Positions 8,682 to 20,131 of a stretch of DNA of 56,211 bases are shown piece after piece. Both the position numbers and the translations under genes were made by a program. Under the pieces are notes generated by a model. That model was not told the origin of the DNA. It did not search any database and saw only the letters and a list, made by a program, of their open reading frames with translations. The first letter of the stretch is position 1, and the number at the start of each line of letters is the position of its first letter. Source of the stretch: Actinomortierella ambigua (Eukaryota > Mortierellomycota > Mortierellomycetes > Mortierellales > Mortierellaceae); contig JAAAJB010000187.1 of NCBI GenBank assembly GCA_016098155.1, positions 1 to 56,211 of the forward strand, given 5' to 3'.

Positions 8682-10635
8682 TTACAGGCGTGTCAAGGTC
8701 ATGACGCCCTCGACGTGTCTCGTCTGTGGGAACAAATCAAAGCCACGGATGGCCTCGACCTTGTAACCCTTGAGTCCCTTGGCCGTGCACCGATCCAGCA
8801 AGCCCTCCAGATCTCTAGCCTGGGTCTGGACGTTGCAGCTCACATAGACGACACGGGCCGGGTAAAAGGCCACCATCTGGTCCAAAAACTCGCCCGAGCA
8901 ACCCTTCCGAGGCGGGTCGATGATCAGCGCCGTCTCGTCGGCCGGGAAATCAATGTGCGCAAAGATCTTGTCTGCATCGTCCAGGTGGAACGCTGTCGTC
9001 TCTGTCGACAACTTGTTGAGCACCAGGTTGTTGGTCGCGCACGAAATGGATGCGTCCGAAATCTCCACACCAAGCACCTTTTGGAACCCTTCGTGGCAGG
9101 TGATGCCAAACAAGCCCGATCCACAGTACGCATCCACCAGGTACTTGATCTCGGCGTTGGTCTTGATTCCCTCCATCGAGTGCGTCGAGGCCACGGCGGG
9201 TGCCTCTGATGCTCCTGTACCATTGGTCAAGCCAGTGTTATTGTCGATGTTGTTGGTGTTGTCCGATGAGGTCAGGGGGAGGTGAAGTTGGTGCTTGACG
9301 TATCCGATCAGCGAAGGCAGGATGGCGTTGTTGTTTTGGAAGAACGAGCCTGCTGGGTAATCGAACCGGAATTTGCCCACCCACTCTGTGATCGTGTCCT
9401 TGTGGTTTGTGATGCAGACCTTTGTCGTCTGTGGCACCTCGTCGTTCTCCGTGCCGGGTACTACGGGATTGCTCTCACGCAGCAGCATCGTCGCGCCCTT
9501 CCTGAACTTTCCAATATCACTATTTTTGTTTTTGTTTTGAATAAAAAGAGGAAATACAGTTGAGATGAGTGTCCAAAAAACATCGTGCATCCAAATGAAA
9601 AGAAAAGAAAAAGTAAGGGAGGGTCATTCTTTACCTCTTGACTTCTGCACGCATCTTGGTCATTCCCTCATTCAGGATGGGTGTCGCGATCGGGCACTCC
9701 TCAATATCCAGGATCCGTCGCTTGCCAGCCTGCATGAATCCAATGCTGACGTCCGGTACCGGTGCGCCCGGTGCCAGATGTTTCCTGTTGGGGACCTCGA
9801 AGTGCGGGGTGATCTTTGTCCGATAGTTTGCCTGGATCGGCGACTGCGACACGGGGTCCACGGCGGGCAAGGTCGCAAAGTATTTGGGTGCATAGTTCTT
9901 GAACGCGTTCTCGACCACCATCCGCTTAAACTGCATCTGATCCGCATACGACAGGTGCTGCAGCTGACAGCCGGCACACTTTGTGAAATACCGGCACAAA
10001 ATGTCCTCGGACTTTAGTCGGTTCGCCGCCGGCTCAATCACCTCCACCAGATCCGCATGCGAATACCCCCAGTTGTGTCGGTACACGCGCGCCATCACCT
10101 TCTCGCCCGGCACCACAAACGGCACCACCACCACCCATCCTTCGCCACGATCCGGCAGCAGCGCCAACCCTTCGCCCGATTGCGCCAACGATCCAATCGT
10201 CACCTCCAGCTCCTCAAAGTTCTGGAACGGTGCCGGCGTCATCGGATCCCATGTCCAGTGATCGTGTCCACGCAGCGCGATAATGTCCTTCATCAGCACC
10301 TCGTCCACGTCCTTTTGTGTCAACCGCTTGACCTTGTTCTTCTTCTTGCCTGTCCTGTTATTGTTGGCATTGCCACCAGCGGCGTTGTTGTTGGTGCTAG
10401 TGCTGTCGGCGGCTGCTGTGATGGTCGGTGCAGACGTCTCGGCAATGGGCGCGTCCGAGGCTGCGGCAGGCGTGGCGGGCTGCTGTTCGGACATTTCGGT
10501 ATAGTTTTGGTGGCGAGCGATTGGGCGTACGAAAAGAGGCCGGATGGAGGCTGGGGACGATAAACGAGGCTGAAAAAAACGGATGGGCCGGTTGCGAATA
10601 CTGGAAGGAAGAGCTCGCAGACAAGTCCGAAGCAT
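8682..10635 (-). CDS. TRM2: tRNA (uracil-5-)-methyltransferase, TRM2/RumA type
   Basis: Two exons, 10635-9635 and 9519-8682; 612 residues. The intron starts GTAAAG and ends AAAATAG. Family features are an OB-fold TRAM-like region (about 143-205), Cys214-x5-Cys220-x2-Cys223 with Cys314 (pattern of the RumA iron-sulfur ligands), the SAM loop DAYCGSGLFG (463-472), DPPRKG (535-540), VSCN with the likely nucleophile Cys562, and HVE with the general base Glu604. Family members make 5-methyluridine at position 54 of tRNA. The first 47 residues are rich in Arg, Ser and Pro without acidic residues until Glu47, like a mitochondrial presequence. A second Met at residue 48 would give a form lacking it. 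Residues 50-105 are low-complexity Ala/Thr/Asn then basic. Confidence 0.92.
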
Positions 10636-10851
10636 GAATGTCCTTTTGTCAAAGTGGGATTAGGTGATGTCCAACAGGCAAATGAAGAAGGAAGGATGTG
10701 TTTTGCTCGGATCACAAATTTTTTTTTCTAGAGCAGGTTTGAGTGACTGTCTCCGAGATAACCTTCTCACCTTTGGAGGAGAAGGAAAAAAATTTAAATA
10801 CCACAAGGAGGTACAAAAGAAAAGGGTTGGTTTACTCGACTCTACTCTTCT

Positions 10852-13800
10852 TTAGATCAGGATGGACTGCCGTAGCTCCAGGCAGAACACGCACAGTGGG
10901 CTCGCGTGTAGGATGGTATCCATCCAAGACACATTTCCGCTACTACCACTATTACTATTACTATTGCTGTCTGACGATGGGGAGGCTACCTTCAGCCCGC
11001 ACCCATTGCACACAAGCAGCGACCAAGAAGTAATCTGCAGCGTTGTTGAGCATCGCCCAAATACATGCCCCATGTCACACACCGCTGTGCTCTCGTCCTC
11101 AAAGGCCACCGGCGCATCACATGCAGGGCACACTTCCCTCTTTGACTCTAGCCCCGCCGTCGGCTGATCGCCTGTCGCATCGCGCCCTTGCACAAAGTTC
11201 TCCAGCGCCTGCAGGGGTTGATCCAGGTCATTGTACCGCGGGAATGCTTCCTGGATCATTCGGTACACCTTGGCAGCGTGTTGGGCCAAGACGGTGAGAT
11301 TCAGCGTCACCTGTGGCGATCGGGATTGTACCATGCGCACAACACTGTCACACAGCAACAGAAGCATGGTTTGGTCTCCCTCAGAGATGTCCTTGACCGG
11401 GCGTGCCTCCGAGACCTGCTGGGCGAATTGGTCCAGAATGAGTCCTGTCACATGCGCCCGGATCCGTGCAGTGCTTTTGACAGCACGCTCTTCGAGTCGC
11501 TTCTTGAAGAGCTCTGGCAAGGAGAGAGGCTTGAGGTGGGTCCACAAATAAAAGATGGCTCGCTCCGACGAGATCGCTGCATCGTGGTACATGGCATACA
11601 ACAGCTTATCTTCGACGGAAAACCCAGCTTGATTCGGGTGCTCTACCTGGGTCCGTGGCGTGTCCACCTCCATCTGACTGGAGTCGTCAAATACGCGCAG
11701 TAGCTTATCGGCTACATGTAGTTTCTCGAGTTGGCTATTGTCCAGGTTGGTGATGTAAAAGAGGGTGTTCCACAGGTAGTGTGATGGGTTCTTCGCGAGT
11801 GCTTTTGGGGCCCATAGAAAAGACAAGTATCGGTTAATGAAAATAGCCGTGAGAAGAAGGTAATTTAAGTTGATCATCCAAAATGGCCGCTACACATACC
11901 GAGAGAAGGTGTTTTCAGCAATTCCTCCAGGTCTGACAGGATATGGTCAAACACTGGCGTGTCATCTGACGTGGGTGGGTCTGACCGAGAGGCGGTGAGA
12001 AGCAATACAGCGTTCTGCTTCTGCTTAACAGCACCCGGGTTTTGGAAACTAGCCAAATACGAGCGAAAGATATACAGAGCCTAACGTTAGAAAGCCACAA
12101 AGCATTGTTCATCATCGAAGCGTTTCCCTCTTCCACCCTATGGCATTGGGGAAGGGGGGGGGGCGGGGCGGCGAAATATGGGACTTACAAGTAGACAAAT
12201 GCTGTGCAGTAACCATCAGGAGACGAGTCGCCCGAGAGAATCCGGAGATGTGCAGACCCTGCAGTATCGCCTTCATCTTCATCACCATCATCTCCCGCAT
12301 CTCCATCTTTGCCTCCTTTCTCGTCGTCATCGTCTTTGGCGCCGTTCGTTTGGTGATGGCATCGACCAATAACGTTTTGTGACAGGAAGGTCGAGTCGCT
12401 ACTATCAGACGGCGACTCCTCCAGCTTGTCATCTTTAACATCGAGGGCAAACGCTTTGCCATCGTAGAACATTGCAATGATCTTGGTATTACCATTCGAC
12501 CATTGGATGTGTGTGATAGGGAATGTTGCTCGCCTCCTCCAAGAGGCCATGGTGTCTGTTTCAGGATTCCAAATGTAGATCCGGTTTCCTTTTGCAATAC
12601 ACAGCTTTCCTCCTTTTGCTGCCATCTAATAGAGAGTGAGAAGTGAGGGGCTATGATTAGAAACACGCTTTAGAAGCCCAATACATACAGCTTCAAGCAA
12701 GGAATCAACGGTATACCTGTGGCTCTTGATAACTCCAAGCAAAGCCTGTGCATTGTGACAAATCAAACCGGTTGTCCTTGAAAAGGTCTTCAGAAAAACT
12801 GATATCGTCCAGGGTTGTTGCTCTATCTGTCGAGGTCCGTAGAGCCTTGAGCACAGAAATACGTCCATTTGATAAACCGCATGCAAGGTACGAGGCATTC
12901 TTGCCATTTTCGACGAACCATGGTGACCACGACAATTGAGTGATCCAGACATTCTCTCCTGCGATCTGCAGTGTCTTCAAATGTCGGATATTTGTAGGGT
13001 CTACGATGTTCCAGAGGGTGATGTATCCAGCTTGATTACCAAGTGTCAAAAGCGACCCGCCCGCCCCAAGGGCCCCTGTTCTGGGCGACCATGCAATAGA
13101 CACCGTCTCCACCATGTCTGCCATCTTGGTTTGAAGATCCTTCTTCGGTGCCTTCCAGAGCTTTAAAACATGCGCGTCTAATGTGAGATACTATGAATAG
13201 TTAAAAAAAAGGTATGCAGGAGCGTCAGTTAGTGTTACCGCGACGTCAGCAAAGTGCATGTCCAGGTAGGTGTCTTCAAGAAGGTGCGTTACCTTTTTCC
13301 AAAGTACTTTGGTTGGGGATGTCTCGGGAACATGAAGGGTGACAGAGCCCCGTGTATCTAGACACGCGAGTATGCATCTAAGGAGATTATCCAAAGGTGG
13401 TGTTAGCATGCGGAGCAAATTAGCGAAAGCTCTTACTCAGCTCACGGCATAGTGGTGCTTGCAGTAGGCTTACCCTCCTGTAGGCGAGCAGTGCGTTGGT
13501 GACCATGCGGCGGCAATATACTCGGGGGCTTTCTGCGTTGCCGATCGCCTGATAGCACGGACTATCAAAGTTGGAGAGATATGATCACCACGGGATATCA
13601 AGTCAGGAACGCGTTATGTTCAGTAGTACCGGGATAATTTCTTCCGCCAACGGATAAAAAAAAAAAAAAGAGAACGAACCATCTTGGGCAAGTGTCCAGG
13701 GCAAAGGGTCCTTCTCGTCGAGGCTCACTACAGACGTCTTGAGGAATGTGATCCGGGGCTCATCCTCGCCTTTGGTGTCGAAGGTAGGCGTCTACTTTAG

Positions 13801-14021
13801 GCCAATAGAAGGCAATCCACCATTGAGAAGATGCCAAGTAAATTCATCAGCGACTGCCATTGTAATGAGCGCCTGGTAATCTCCTTTCGCCTCCATGCTA
13901 CCGTTGGCGGTGGTCATACCAGAATGTGCACGCCGTCGGACGACAGCACGAAGAGTTGATTGTCTTCGGACCAACGAACTGCTCCAGGGCGCACCCAGCG
14001 GACAACCACGCCAGTTTCCAT
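10852..14021 (-). CDS. Transcription factor TFIIIC 90 kDa-type subunit (GTF3C4-like)
   Basis: Eight exons: 14021-13920, 13791-13680, 13561-13474, 13377-13239, 13190-12717, 12625-12189, 12048-11900 and 11801-10852; 816 residues, close to human GTF3C4. The N-terminal half is WD-like: VRWSEDNQLFVLSSDG at the start, then ITFLKTSV, AAAWSPT and SIAWSPRTG blade signatures. The C-terminal 92 residues (725-816) carry the TFIIIC zinc-finger pattern: CPAC, C-x3-H, C..CNGC and CVFC. TFIIIC recognises tRNA-gene promoters and recruits TFIIIB for RNA polymerase III. The acceptor of exon 7 is the least certain join: the site at 12049-12050 is the one that keeps the frame. An acidic Asp/Glu/Gly stretch lies in exon 6. 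Confidence 0.85.
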
Positions 14022-14349
14022 GTCAAATGCAAAAGCGATGAGCCTTGAGCTCGTGCGCCAAAAGCAGGGGAGAAGGAGAGAGAGAAAGGGTGTCGAAGGT
14101 GAAGGGCGACTGTATTGCACGCGTTCCAGAAAGTTAGGGGACGAGAAGAAAAAAACAGTTTTGTGTGTTGCACGCGATTTGCTGCCAGGCAGGGTGGGGG
14201 ACTTTGATCCGCACAAGCCACTTCCCCAGCCAATTCGCGCATGGCACCGAGATAAGGGCATCGAACCTTTATCCTCTCTCTCTCTTCTCTTTCCTCTTCA
14301 CACCGCCAGCTTATCCTCCTCTCCCCTCTCTTCCCTACTTGCCGCAACC
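14022..14349. promoter_or_regulatory. Bidirectional promoter between the TFIIIC subunit and ketoacyl-CoA reductase genes
   Basis: Only 328 bases separate the two divergent ATGs. The reductase side is strongly CT-rich (TCCTCTCTCTCTCTTCTC at about 14271). No TATA box is obvious on either side. Core promoters of both genes must lie here unless long leaders overlap. Confidence 0.6.
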
Positions 14350-16202
14350 ATGGACCAGATTGTTCAGTTTGTGCAGAGTATGGCCATCCCCTTCATTCAT
14401 GCCTCATCGCCGTGACTAAACCCAGCATAGGAGACTTACCCATTCATTCATCGCTTTTTTTTTATGTCGATGGGGAATCAGAATCCGACGTCAACGCAAC
14501 CTTGGTTGCCGTCTTTGGTGCTATCGGTGCTGCCGTTATCGCCTTGAAGACCATCAGCTTCCTGAAGGTCCTTGTCGATGTCTTTGTCCGTTCTGGTATC
14601 AATGTATGTCTCTCTCTTTCTCTTTCTCTGTCTCTTGAATCAACGAAATATATTGTGGGTATCAATGACTCTTAGATAACTTTGAGCCTGACGCATCAAT
14701 TGTCACTCTACTTTGTTACTGAAATAGCTCAAGAAGTACGGTGCTGGTCGTGGCGGTTGGGCTGGTAATGTCGATAGTCGCAAGGCCAAGTCGTGTTTAT
14801 CGTTGGATGACTCGATCGTGTACGAGAGAGAATTAACCCCTTGCTTTTTGATTTGTTCGCCCCGTCTGCAGTCATCACTGGTGCAACCGATGGTATTGGT
14901 AAAGAGTTTGCATCTCAGCTGGCCAGCAAGAAGCTGAACGTTGTCCTGGTTTCGCGCAGCATGGATAAGCTGAAGGCCGTTGCCGAAGAGATTGGTATGT
15001 AAAGTGGGGGTATGTTTCTTCATTCTTGACAGTTTTCGGGGGCTGAAAGGACTAACACCTTTCTTTCTTTCTTTCTTTCTCTTTCTTCCTTCCTTTCTTC
15101 TACTACAGAGCAAAAGTACAATGTCGAGACCAAGGTGTTCGCCATGGACTTCACCAATGCTGATGACGCAAAGTACAACGCCCTGAAGCAGGTCCTTGAC
15201 CCCATTGAGGTCACCGTGCTTGGTAAGGCAAAATGCGGCGGAGTGGTTGCCGTTGCCGCTCGGACCCAACATCGATTGGCAAAGCCCGCGATTTCTTCTC
15301 CCCACACCCCCAAAATTTCATTGCTCTTTTCGGCTTGTGTGCTAACGCCGTAGAATCTCTCTATTCCTGTTCTGTTTAACTGCCGCCCACCGCAGTTAAC
15401 AACGTCGGCACGAACCATGAAATCCCCACGCCTTTCGAGGAGGAGACCGATGCCATTGTCCACAACATTATCGAGGTCAACGTCAAGGCCGCAATGAAGA
15501 TGACAAAGGTTGTTGTCCCTCAGATGATCGCTCGGTATGTAGGGGCTTGTCGGTTCGCTTACTCAGAGAAGTTGGTTCCAAATGTTGGGTGCGCTGGATG
15601 AGTTTGCCTCTCCAAGGAAGCCAGTGGAATATGCCCAACAAGGCGTCATGGCCATATCGGATTTCAGACTCCCCGAAGGCTCGGGAAAGAAAATCTCCCA
15701 TTCCCTTTTCTCAGTTCTAACATCCGGCTCTTTCTCTCTCTCTTTCTCTCTCTCTATCAATAGTAAGAACGGCCTGATTATCAACCTCGGCTCGTTCGCT
15801 GGCCTGGTCCCCACTCCCTACCTCTCGGTCTACTCCGGTTCCAAGGCCTTCCTGTCGAGCTGGTCCCAGGCTATTGGTGCTGAGTTGGCCCCCCAGGGCG
15901 TCCACGTCCAGAACGTCAACACCTACTTTGTGGTCTCGTCGATGTCCAAGATTCGTCGCTCCAGCTTGTTGATCCCCTTCCCCAAGCCCTATGTCAAGTC
16001 TGTCTTGGGTCAGATCGGCATCTCTGGTGGCGCCTCGACTCCTTCGACCTCCACCCCTTACTGGACACATGCTATTGCCAACTGGCTGATCGACAATGCT
16101 TTCACTCGTACCTTCTGGGTCGACCAGAACTACAAGATCCAGGCTGACATCCGCAAGCGCGCTCTCCGTAAGCGTGACCGTGAGACTAACAAGAACAAGT
16201 AA
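14350..16202 (+). CDS. Very-long-chain 3-oxoacyl-CoA reductase (IFA38/HSD17B12-like)
   Basis: Seven exons: 14350-14377, 14482-14603, 14728-14764, 14872-14994, 15109-15222, 15396-15534 and 15764-16202; 333 residues. It is a short-chain dehydrogenase: the NADPH loop TGATDGIG (65-72), NNVG, the catalytic Ser in INLGSFAG and the YSGSK motif are all present. A hydrophobic N-terminal segment (about 15-40) would anchor it in the ER membrane, as in yeast Ifa38 and human HSD17B12, which reduce 3-ketoacyl-CoA in the fatty acid elongation cycle. The first exon is only 28 bases (MDQIVQFVQ plus one base). The C-terminus is very basic and ends NKNK, near but not equal to a KKXX retrieval signal. Confidence 0.9.
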
Positions 16203-16631
16203 ATTGACAGCCCATCACGCTTGGCTGAATAAAGAGGGGTAGTCTCACTCCTCCTTCATAATTTGATTAGATAAAACTATCGACAGAATTTAAAGAAGTC
16301 TGGAATTTTGCTCTACTACTTGCTGAGGGACACAACCATTTTGTGTAGTTTTGGTCTCGTGCAGCAATATTACCCCTGAATCACAATGTTACACGCGTCT
16401 TAAGCTATTGTGTTCTGTGCTGTGTCTAAAAATGAACTCTCTCTCTCTCTCATCATCTTGAACCCACCATCTCTTTGCCATCTGTGCATTCCAGCAATCT
16501 GAATGCACTCAAAACGATACCCTTATTCTCAATTCTAACTTTTGTCTATGGCAAGCGAGGTTCGTATCTCCTGCTTTTTGGTTATGTTTTGCACTGAGTC
16601 TTTATATTACAAATGGAGTATCTAAACTTGG
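16203..16631. other. Intergenic spacer, 3' flank of reductase and leader of the kinase gene
   Basis: AT-richer than the genes. AATAAA occurs at about 16229 (GGCTGAATAAAGAG), a plausible poly(A) signal 26 bases after the reductase stop. A CT run lies at 16437-16452. No further gene is seen. Confidence 0.5.
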
Positions 16632-16648
16632 ATGTTGCTTCCTTTTGA
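16613..16648 (+). promoter_or_regulatory. Upstream ORF overlapping the kinase start codon
   Basis: ATGGAGTATCTAAACTTGG begins an 11-codon frame that ends with TGA at 16646-16648, past the main ATG at 16632 and in another frame. If both are on the transcript, ribosomes using the first ATG (context AAAATGG) would miss the main one, lowering translation. It matters only if transcription starts upstream of 16613 and no upstream coding exon exists. Confidence 0.35.
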
Positions 16649-18359
16649 CAATCGATGGAAGGCTTCGGTAGAACTTGGGGCCTTTCTCGGCTCTGGTGCG
16701 TACGGGTCTGTCTACTATGGTCGCTGGGCAGCCCGTAGAGTCGCCATCAAGATGTTCAACGTGAACAAAAACGAGGCCAATATGATGGCGGAAATTCAAA
16801 AGGAGGTGGATCTGCTCGAGCGTCTACAATGCCGTTACATCATCCAGTTCTATGGTAAAACCTACTATCAGGAAAATCTTGTTCTGGTCATGGACTATGC
16901 TGACGGCGGCAGCCTCGGGGGCGCCATCCAGAAGAAGGTGCTCGATTGGCAGGCAAAGTATCGCATTGCCCAAGAGATTGCCGCAGGTTTGGCGTACATT
17001 CACCACCTAGAAATCCTGCATCGTGACCTGAAGAGCGCCAATGTGCTTCTGACAAAGTTCATGGAGGTCAGGCTGGCCGATTTCGGGCTTGCCATGGTCA
17101 AGTCAACATCTGCATCAAAGTCAACTGGCGACAAGCTCAAGGGCACTCCACGATGGATGGCACCTGAGCTCTTCTTCAGAAAACCCAAGTACTCGACCAA
17201 GTCTGACATGTATGCACTTGGCATGGTGATGTGGGAAATGGCCGCCAACTCTACCACGCCTTTCTCTGATCAGCCCAGCAACATTGCAGCGGTGGCGATT
17301 GTCCAGGGCGGCGGGCGTGAGGACCTGCCTGATGACACTCCTGCCCATTACCGTAAGTGGGTCGAGCGATGCTGGGAACAGGACCCATTGGAGCGACCGG
17401 AGGCGTTTGAGATGGCTGTCGAGGACGACGAGCCAGTGAAGGCTGGTAGCGACGCTACCAATGGAGGAGGGTCGACGGTGCAACTCTCTGCAGACGTCCT
17501 CGGGTTTTCGATCTCCTTACCGCCAAACGTAGTGATCCGGTCCGAGCGCGGTGCTGCGAATCTAGAGTCCGACGACTTTGACGCTGTTCTCCGTCGTGCC
17601 GAGGATGGCGATGTTGAGGCACAATTGGCAGTGGCGGTGATGTACAGCAATGGCACTGGCGTTAAAAAGAGCGATTCAGAAGCCCTCCATTGGTACTGGC
17701 AGGCGGCGAAACAGGGGCATATCGAGGGAGAGTACAGAGTCGGGTACCATTGCAGCATTGGTCTAGGTACAACTGAAAACTTTGGGCTTGCGCTCGAGTG
17801 GCTACGCAAGGCGGCCGCCAAAGGCCATGCGGGAGCAGAATATATCATCGGCTGCATGTACATGGGAGGCGAGGGCGTCGAGGAGAGTACCACCGATGCC
17901 TATGTCTGGTTCCAGAAAGCAGCAAGTCAAGACCACCCAAGGGCACAGAATGCGATTGGGCGAATGTACTACCTTGGCGACGGTCTTGAGCAAGATTTCT
18001 CAAAGGCCAAGGAGTGGTTAGAAAAATCAGCTGCACAAAACTACGCGCCAGCGCTGACCAACCTTGGGGAGCTCTATAAGGACGGCCCCGAGGGTTTACA
18101 GGATGACCGTTTGGCCTTGTCGTTGTTCCAACAGGCTGCAGATCAAGGGGAAAGTATTGGGCAGTACAACATTGGATGGATGTACGACCACGGACGAGGT
18201 GTTGAGAAGGACATGGAGCAAGCAAAATTTTGGTACACCAAGGCAGCAAAGCAGTTAGATCCACACGCCATGCGTCGCTTGAAGGAGCTTGAGGAAGCCG
18301 ACAAGCCAAAGGGTTTTCTCCGCAGAATTGCTGGTTGGGCGATTCCCCAGTCCGTGTGA
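16632..18359 (+). CDS. Protein kinase with C-terminal Sel1 repeats
   Basis: Single exon, 575 residues. The kinase half (about 15-265) has the glycine loop GSGAYGSVY, VAIK (Lys40), HRDLKSANVLL (130-140), DFG (150-152) and APE (177-179). All catalytic residues are present, and the GTPRWMAPE style suggests the tyrosine-kinase-like (TKL) group. After a short linker come about six to seven Sel1-like repeats (about 310-555) such as YSNGTGV, YMGGEGV, YYLGDGL and YDHGRGV, each a helical hairpin used for protein binding. Such fusions are known in early-diverging fungi and amoebae; the partner and pathway are unknown. The start is the first in-frame ATG and lies very close to the glycine loop, so an upstream exon cannot be excluded. 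Confidence 0.88.
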   Translation: MLLPFDNRWKASVELGAFLGSGAYGSVYYGRWAARRVAIKMFNVNKNEANMMAEIQKEVDLLERLQCRYIIQFYGKTYYQENLVLVMDYADGGSLGGAIQKKVLDWQAKYRIAQEIAAGLAYIHHLEILHRDLKSANVLLTKFMEVRLADFGLAMVKSTSASKSTGDKLKGTPRWMAPELFFRKPKYSTKSDMYALGMVMWEMAANSTTPFSDQPSNIAAVAIVQGGGREDLPDDTPAHYRKWVERCWEQDPLERPEAFEMAVEDDEPVKAGSDATNGGGSTVQLSADVLGFSISLPPNVVIRSERGAANLESDDFDAVLRRAEDGDVEAQLAVAVMYSNGTGVKKSDSEALHWYWQAAKQGHIEGEYRVGYHCSIGLGTTENFGLALEWLRKAAAKGHAGAEYIIGCMYMGGEGVEESTTDAYVWFQKAASQDHPRAQNAIGRMYYLGDGLEQDFSKAKEWLEKSAAQNYAPALTNLGELYKDGPEGLQDDRLALSLFQQAADQGESIGQYNIGWMYDHGRGVEKDMEQAKFWYTKAAKQLDPHAMRRLKELEEADKPKGFLRRIAGWAIPQSV

Positions 18360-18930
18360 CGCGACTAGCCTATTTTAGAGGTAGCCATATGCATTTGCAG
18401 CAACGTTTCTTTGAAATCCTAGATCATGTTGTCTAGTTGGAGGAGTAGTGGTAGCTAAAGACGAGCGCGCAGCAGACTTGTCTGTCGGCAGAAATGGACC
18501 ATCATGGACAGCCATTCGATATACAAATTCCATTGGTATCAGATGGACTTGTCTGCGGTTAGAAAATGCATAACACAAGAATGGCGGAAGTAAACGCGCA
18601 TTCTCGTTGCACGATGAGTCCTTGTGAGATAATAGGAGCGACAGATCCTGACAAGACATCTGAGATGGGGTGGGTTCTTTGTCACCCGTGCAAAGGAGCC
18701 GAAAAAAAAGGTTGCGCACAACGACTGCTCGCTGCGCGCGGCGCCCTGTTTTTTTTTCTCTCTTTCACAGATATAAAGTTTGTTGGCGACGAGAATGCTG
18801 GGTACAAAGAGACGACACAAGTTTGTCGCCAGATGTGGCCAATCAACACTCATCCTCATCTCCCACGACATTCATTGCATTCCGATTCTCAAAGGAAAAA
18901 AAAAGAGAAGTAAAAAAAGTCCACTGAATC
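18360..18930. other. Intergenic spacer upstream of GST gene 1
   Basis: 570 bases without a convincing gene. TATA-like GATATAAAG lies at about 18771 and a purine-rich leader (AAAAAAAAGAGAAG) directly before the GST start. Runs of A, T and GC-rich CTCGCTGCGCGCGGCGCCC are seen. Confidence 0.45.
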
Positions 18931-19228
18931 ATGGCTACGATCCAAGCGCAAAAGCCCGTTCTTTTCATCTTGAACACCAACTACTCGTCATGGTCGCTCC
19001 GCGGCTGGTTGGGTCTCCGCGCCACGGGTCTGGACTTTGAGGTCAAGATGCTGAAGGCAGGCACGCCAGAGGTGCCAGACATTGGCACTCCCGAGTGGGC
19101 AGCATTGGCTGTTCAGGCTGGCCCTACAGGCAAGGTGCCTTGTCTCCATGTCACCAAGCCCAATGGTGGTCAACACATTGTTTTCGAGAGTGTGGCCATC
19201 CTGGAATATGTCGCTGAAGGTAAGAGTG

Positions 19229-19263
<35 letters not shown>

Positions 19264-19817
19264 ATATGCCCGTGGTGATCGCTGGAGACCACATCATAAC
19301 TTTTTTGCCATTTTCTATCCATGATCTTGTGTTATCTGACAAAAACATAGATTTTCCTGCCATGTGGCCCGCTGACCGCTTTGACCGCGCGTATGCTCGC
19401 TCTCTCGCGTCGGAGATGGCTACGAGCTTTGGCCCGATTCGCGAATACGCCATGAACATTCGGCGCGAGTACCCCTTTGACCCCAAGCTGTACACACCTG
19501 CGGTTGAAAAGTGCGTTCGCCGTCTGGAGTCGATCTGGGCTGGATGCCGCGAGGCAGTCGTTGCGAAGAACAATGGAGAGGAGGATGATGGCTACCTGTT
19601 TGGCAAGTTTTCGTTCGCCGACGCCATGTATGCTCCTGTGATGATGCGTATCAAGACGTATTCGCTCAAGGACCACTTCAACCACCCCCTTGCTATCAAG
19701 TACATTGAGACGTTGACCAACAACAAGTACGTCCAGGAATGGATTGCGCTCGCTCTTGAAGAGACGGAGGTTCTCCCTTCCGATGAGGTGTACCCCGAGG
19801 ATAGCGCCACAGCCTAG
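18931..19817 (+). CDS. Glutathione S-transferase-like protein, copy 1
   Basis: Two exons, 18931-19219 and 19351-19817; 251 residues. The N-terminal thioredoxin-like domain starts LFILNTNYSSWSLRGWL, the NYSSWSLRPWL signature of a GST branch widespread in bacteria and fungi, where a Ser is the likely glutathione-activating residue. GPTGKVPCL supplies the cis-proline, and FESVAILEYVAEG is the glutathione-binding Glu-Ser pair. The C-terminal helical domain follows (SFADAMYAPVM). The intron holds a (GA)n tract at 19232-19262. A second gene of the same design lies 314 bases downstream on the same strand. The role (detoxification or isomerase activity) is not determined by sequence. Confidence 0.88.
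19232..19262. repeat. (GA)n microsatellite inside the intron of GST gene 1
   Basis: About 15 uninterrupted GA units directly downstream of the splice donor. Copy 2 has an A-run at the equivalent place. Confidence 0.9.
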
Positions 19818-20131
19818 GTGTCGATCGAAGGGAGTACTAGTATTCGATGGTATAGCATGGTAGAGCCTATTCTGTGTGTCGATAAAGCGGCCTGTAGATT
19901 GGATAGCCACCTTGGCGATTCGGAGCCAACTGAGATGGACAAACATGCGTGCATACGAGGTTAGTCACCGAAACGCAGAGTACTTGTGCTTCTGTCTGGT
20001 TGGGGGAAAAAAAAGGGAACAGGGTGAACCTTGAGAGAGCGAGAGGGTCCTCGCGGCAAAAAAAAAAAGGGATAAATAGTCGTGGGAACCATCCTTGCCA
20101 TTTCATTTTCCTCATTCAACCTTCAATCACA

